Of a stretch of 41,251 nt of DNA, positions 38,406-41,251 are shown piece by piece. This stretch comes from Gammaproteobacteria bacterium (GTDB lineage: Bacteria; Pseudomonadota; Gammaproteobacteria; Steroidobacterales; Woeseiaceae). The translations under genes and the position numbers were made by a program. The notes beneath the pieces were generated by a model. The model was not told the DNA's origin. It was given only the letters and a program-made list of their open reading frames with translations, and did no database searches. The stretch's first letter is position 1, and every line of letters begins with the position of its first letter. The stretch spans positions 1 to 41,251 of the forward strand of contig JAHHOT010000169.1 of the NCBI GenBank assembly GCA_018677555.1, given 5' to 3'.

Positions 38406-39181
38406 CGCTCTCCCATTCCCCGGTAAAGCGTTTCGGAGACAACGGCGCAGGTCTTCACGAACTCCGGGGTGTTGCGAAGACCTCGATGGCGCTCGGTGAA
38501 TGGCACCGGTATCTCATCGACGACGGTCCCCGGCCGGTCCGAGATCACGACCACGCGGGTCGAGAGGTAGACCGCTTCGGTCACAGAATGCGTAACGAAC
38601 AAGGTCGTCAGGCCGCTTGATCGGGTTAGCTCCAGAAAGTCGTCGTTGAGCTTCTCTCGAGTGATCTCGTCCAGCGCTCCGAACGGCTCGTCCAGCAGGA
38701 AGAGTTGGGGATCCAGCACCAGCGTGCGGGCGAGGCTCACGCGCATCTTCATCCCGCCGGAAAGCTGACGCGGGTATGCGTCCTCGAATCCCTCCAGCCC
38801 GACACGGGCGAGCGCTTCTTGCGCCCGCCGACGCCGTTCTTCACCCGGGATGTTCTGAATCTCGAGCAGGAGCTCGACATTGCGACGCGCCGTCCGCCAC
38901 GGCAGGAGATGGGCGTCCTGAAAGACAAAGCCAACCGACCCGGGCACATCGTCGATCCCGGGGCGTGCGACCTTGCCCGAGGTCGGGTGATCAAGTCCGG
39001 CTACAAGCCGCAACAGGGTCGATTTTCCGCAGCCGGAGGGTCCCACCAGGGAAACGAACTCTCCCTCCTCGACATCCAGATCGATGCCGCGCAGTGCAAC
39101 AACGTCTTGCGAGAAACGCTTCTCCAGATCCCGGATGCTGACGCGGACCGGATCCGCGCGAATTTCGGAGGCTGCAACCAT
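38402..39181 (-). CDS. ABC transporter ATP-binding protein (SsuB/ThiZ type), first gene of the accessory operon
   Basis: A 259-residue nucleotide-binding subunit. Walker A GPSGCGKST, Q-loop FVFQDAHLLPW, signature LSGGMKMRV, Walker B LFLLDEPFGALD and switch His in FVTHSVTEAV are intact. The family is the nitrate/sulfonate/taurine/thiamin-precursor importer group (SsuB, TauB, ThiZ). I chose the ATG at 39181, four bases after GGAG; the frame is open to 39259, but that stretch contains the promoter -35 box. A GTG at 39184 is also possible. Confidence 0.94.
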   Translation of the reverse strand: MVAASEIRADPVRVSIRDLEKRFSQDVVALRGIDLDVEEGEFVSLVGPSGCGKSTLLRLVAGLDHPTSGKVARPGIDDVPGSVGFVFQDAHLLPWRTARRNVELLLEIQNIPGEERRRRAQEALARVGLEGFEDAYPRQLSGGMKMRVSLARTLVLDPQLFLLDEPFGALDEITREKLNDDFLELTRSSGLTTLFVTHSVTEAVYLSTRVVVISDRPGTVVDEIPVPFTERHRGLRNTPEFVKTCAVVSETLYRGMGER

Positions 39182-39230
39182 CACGCTCCCATCGCCTGCA
39201 CCCTTTCGGACATGGAACTGCCGACAGTCG

Positions 39231-39259
39231 ACAGTACGTCGTACCCGTTTGCCTGTCAA
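39231..39259 (-). promoter_or_regulatory. Sigma-70 promoter of the accessory operon
   Basis: On the minus strand, a perfect TTGACA (39259-39254) and TACTGT (39236-39231) are separated by exactly 17 bases. Transcription would start near 39224, about 43 bases before the first ATG. A tandem CGACAGT repeat (39222-39228 and 39229-39235, plus strand) overlaps the -10 box and start point. The dyad GTACG-T-CGTAC sits at the edge of the spacer, so a repressor could bind here. Confidence 0.65.
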
Positions 39260-39284
39260 AAGCCCCCGCTGACGATCGTCACAA

Positions 39285-39299
39285 CCCGGAACGTCCGGG
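39285..39299. repeat. Short perfect dyad upstream of the operon promoter
   Basis: CCCGGA (39285-39290) and TCCGGG (39294-39299) flank ACG. Next to it, GACGATCGTC (39271-39280) is a perfect ten-base palindrome. Both lie between the -35 box and the larger dyad at 39318. They may be operators or part of the transcription end of the debranching-enzyme gene. Confidence 0.45.
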
Positions 39300-39317
39300 A
39301 CACAGAGTCGCTACCAA

Positions 39318-39342
39318 GTCGAGTCGCGGTTCGCGACTCGAC
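39318..39342. repeat. Perfect 11-bp inverted repeat between glgX-like gene and the accessory operon
   Basis: GTCGAGTCGCG (39318-39328) and CGCGACTCGAC (39332-39342) pair perfectly around GTT. In the minus-strand transcript it starts 24 bases after the debranching-enzyme stop, but no U-run follows. It could be a factor-dependent transcription end, or an activator/repressor site about 60 bases upstream of the operon -35 box. Confidence 0.6.
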
Positions 39343-39366
39343 GCGAAAGCCTGCGACGACGTCATT

Positions 39367-41251
39367 TCATCGCTGTGCGTGCACCGTCAGCAGCAACGCG
39401 ATCGAATGACCAGGTATCGATGCGTCCGCCGGCGTGAGACGAGCGTCGTCTGCGCTCGAAAAACCGAGCTTCCACTCTACGTCGTCGGGTGTGCGTGATA
39501 CTGCGAAACTGCAGCGATCGGCGGTGCCGTTGATGAGGATAGCGGCAGCTTCGATGCGACCGGCGGCCGACTTACTGACCAGCAGCACACATTTTCTGCG
39601 CAACTGCGCCCACTGTTCGTCAGCGATTTCGTCACCACCGGGGTCGAGCCAGTGTATTTCGACATCGCCGTCATCCGTCTTCAATCGGCCGTGCAGGTAT
39701 TGCGGCAGCCGCAACAGCGGCGTATTGCGGCGAATGTCGATCAGCGATTTGACCTGGTCATTGAACGCAGGATCCGCATCGAGACCGGACCAGTCTATCC
39801 AGCCGATCTCGTTGTCCTGGGCGTAGGCATTGTTGTTGCCGTTCTGCGAGTTGCCGAACTCGTCGCCGCCGAGCAGCATCGGCGTGCCCTGTGAAAGTAA
39901 TAGCGTAGCGAGCATATTCAGGCGCTGCTGCCTGCGCCTCGCGAGAATATCTGCGTCGTCGGTGAATCCCTCGACGCCGTAGTTGCGGCTGTAGTTGTGC
40001 CGATGCCCGTCGCGGTTATTTTCGCCGTTTGCTGCGTTGTGACGCTGCTCGAAACTCACCACGTCGGTGAGCGTGAATCCGTCGTGACTGGTCACGAAGT
40101 TGATACTGGCCGTTGGCGAACGCCCGCTGTGCTCGAAGATGTCCGCCGACCCGCGCAGGCGCGCGGCCAGCTCCGCGCCGGTGTCCGGGTCGCCCCGCCA
40201 GAATTTGCGCACGGTGTCGCGATACCGGTCGTTCCACTCAGCCCAGCGTGGCGGAAAATGCCCGACCTGGTAGCCACCGGGCCCCGGATCCCATGGCTCG
40301 GCGACGAGCTTGGCGTCACGCAGGTCGGTGTCATCGCCAATAGCGGCAAGCAACGGGTGAGTCGAAGAGAAACCATCGGCGTGACGCCCCAGTACCGTGG
40401 CAAGATCGAAACGAAAGCCGTCGACGCCCATGTCCCGGTGCCAGTACCTGAGGCTGTCGAGAACCAGTCTGCGTACGATGGAATGATCTGCGTCGAGCGT
40501 ATTGCCCGTGCCCGTGTCGTTCACGTTTACGGCCCGATCGTCGGGATGCGTTCGGTAGTAGGCGAGATTGTCGATACCGCGGAAAGACAACGTGGGACCG
40601 AATTGATCGCCTTCGCAGGAGTGGTTGTAGACGACGTCGAGTATGACTTCCATGCCCGCGTCGTGAATCGCCCGCAGCATTTCGCGAAACTCTGCCACAG
40701 GGTCCGCCCCTGCATAGCGCGGCATCGGCGCGAAAAACGACAGCGTGTTGTAGCCCCAGAAATTCCGCAGCCCTTGTTCCGCCAGGTGTTGCTCGTCGAT
40801 GAACGCGTGAACGGGCAGCAGTTCGATGGAGGTGACACCGAGTGACTTCAAATATTCAAGTACCTGTCGGTTGCGCATGCCGCAGAAACGACCGCGGTCG
40901 GCTTCCTCAATGGCAGGATGCAGCATCGTGTAGCCGCGCACGTTGACTTCGTAAAACACGGTCTCGGCCCAGGGAATGCGGGGTCCCGCCGGAATTTCTT
41001 CGCCGATAGCCGGTGTTACCACACACTTCGGCACGAAGTCAGCGCTGTCGCCGGTGTTGATTCTCATCGAACCGTTGCGCGCGTCGAGCGTGTAGTCGAA
41101 CACCGCCGGGTCCCAGTGGAAGTCCCCGCTCAGCGTGCGGGCGTACGGGTCGACCAACAGCTTGGACGGGTTACAGCGCTGCCCCTTCTTCGGCGCATAC
41201 TGGCCGTGGACGCGGTAGCCGTAGCGCTGGCCAGCACCGCAGCCGGGCAGA
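39367..41251 (-). CDS. glgX: Glycogen debranching enzyme GlgX/isoamylase, 5' end outside the window
   Basis: The last 627 codons of a GH13 debranching enzyme that hydrolyses alpha-1,6 branches of glycogen or limit dextrin. The frame is open to the window edge, and the residues before the first internal start (GQRYGYRVHGQYAP, CNPSKLLVDPYAR) are clearly the end of the CBM48 domain, so the gene is cut and not short. The catalytic barrel shows VVYNHS, DGFRFDLATVLGR with the nucleophile Asp, LVAEPWD with the acid Glu, and VTSHDGFTL with the transition-state Asp. A C-terminal beta domain ends at TVHAQR. It converges on nothing here; the accessory operon follows in the same direction with its own promoter. 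Confidence 0.95.
   Translation of the reverse strand, partial: LPGCGAGQRYGYRVHGQYAPKKGQRCNPSKLLVDPYARTLSGDFHWDPAVFDYTLDARNGSMRINTGDSADFVPKCVVTPAIGEEIPAGPRIPWAETVFYEVNVRGYTMLHPAIEEADRGRFCGMRNRQVLEYLKSLGVTSIELLPVHAFIDEQHLAEQGLRNFWGYNTLSFFAPMPRYAGADPVAEFREMLRAIHDAGMEVILDVVYNHSCEGDQFGPTLSFRGIDNLAYYRTHPDDRAVNVNDTGTGNTLDADHSIVRRLVLDSLRYWHRDMGVDGFRFDLATVLGRHADGFSSTHPLLAAIGDDTDLRDAKLVAEPWDPGPGGYQVGHFPPRWAEWNDRYRDTVRKFWRGDPDTGAELAARLRGSADIFEHSGRSPTASINFVTSHDGFTLTDVVSFEQRHNAANGENNRDGHRHNYSRNYGVEGFTDDADILARRRQQRLNMLATLLLSQGTPMLLGGDEFGNSQNGNNNAYAQDNEIGWIDWSGLDADPAFNDQVKSLIDIRRNTPLLRLPQYLHGRLKTDDGDVEIHWLDPGGDEIADEQWAQLRRKCVLLVSKSAAGRIEAAAILINGTADRCSFAVSRTPDDVEWKLGFSSADDARLTPADASIPGHSIALLLTVHAQR

Noticed and set aside
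35203-39181. Thiamin-pyrimidine salvage (ThiXYZ with YlmB)
   Set aside because: The hydrolase is a TRZ/MtaD-type amidohydrolase and not the M20-type YlmB, and no thiamin gene or riboswitch is visible; the importer family alone does not define the ligand.

Overview
The window (about 41 kb, GC-rich) reads as a chromosomal segment of a gammaproteobacterium. The order hemA / TPR protein-lolB / tRNA-Gln-prs-rplY-pth-ychF-tRNA-Met matches, from memory, the order around hemA and prs in Pseudomonas. The cell-shape cluster mreBCD-mrdA-rodA-mltB-rlpA-dacA-ybeD-lipB is likewise typical of Gammaproteobacteria. Genus cannot be fixed from the sequence; dispersed GTAG-type REP units and frequent GTG/TTG starts fit several marine or soil lineages outside the Enterobacterales.

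Layout. 1-9728: the 3' end of a nucleotidyltransferase gene (+), facing one long minus-strand cluster for rod shape and envelope, read mreB, mreC, mreD, mrdA (PBP2), rodA, mltB, rlpA, dacA, ybeD, lipB. 9865-13949 (+): gatC-gatA-gatB (tRNA-dependent amidotransferase), then hslO (Hsp33). 14016-19473 (+): an ArsR-type regulator fused to a methyltransferase domain, then metF and metH, tightly packed as a methionine-cycle operon preceded by an AT-rich near-palindrome. 19669-21033 (-): cystathionine beta-synthase, tail-to-tail with metH, so the two fates of homocysteine meet here. 21099-22474 (+): prmC and ppiB. 22630-24976 (-): hemA-prfA. 25137-31571 (+): TPR lipoprotein-pathway neighbour, lolB, tRNA-Gln, prs, rplY, pth, ychF, tRNA-Met, closed by a strong terminator. 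The ispE gene usually found between lolB and prs is absent.

31709-39181 (-) is the accessory part. It is a compact seven-gene operon: ABC importer ATPase, permease and binding protein of the SsuABC/ThiXYZ/NMT1 type, a TRZ/MtaD-type amidohydrolase, a divergent ketol-acid reductoisomerase-like protein, an aldehyde dehydrogenase and a DUF1152-type protein. Most junctions overlap or nearly touch, and a good sigma-70 promoter (TTGACA, 17-bp spacer, TACTGT) lies in front. I read it as an uptake-and-degradation pathway for an unidentified nitrogen-containing compound. I know of no described system with this gene set, and it is the best candidate for novelty in the window. 39367-41251 (-) is the C-terminal part of a GlgX/isoamylase-type glycogen debranching enzyme, cut by the window edge.

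No integrase, transposase, CRISPR array or rRNA is visible. No gene-free stretch exceeds 300 bases; the longest is 28617-28873 (257 bases), which holds a REP unit and a second inverted repeat.
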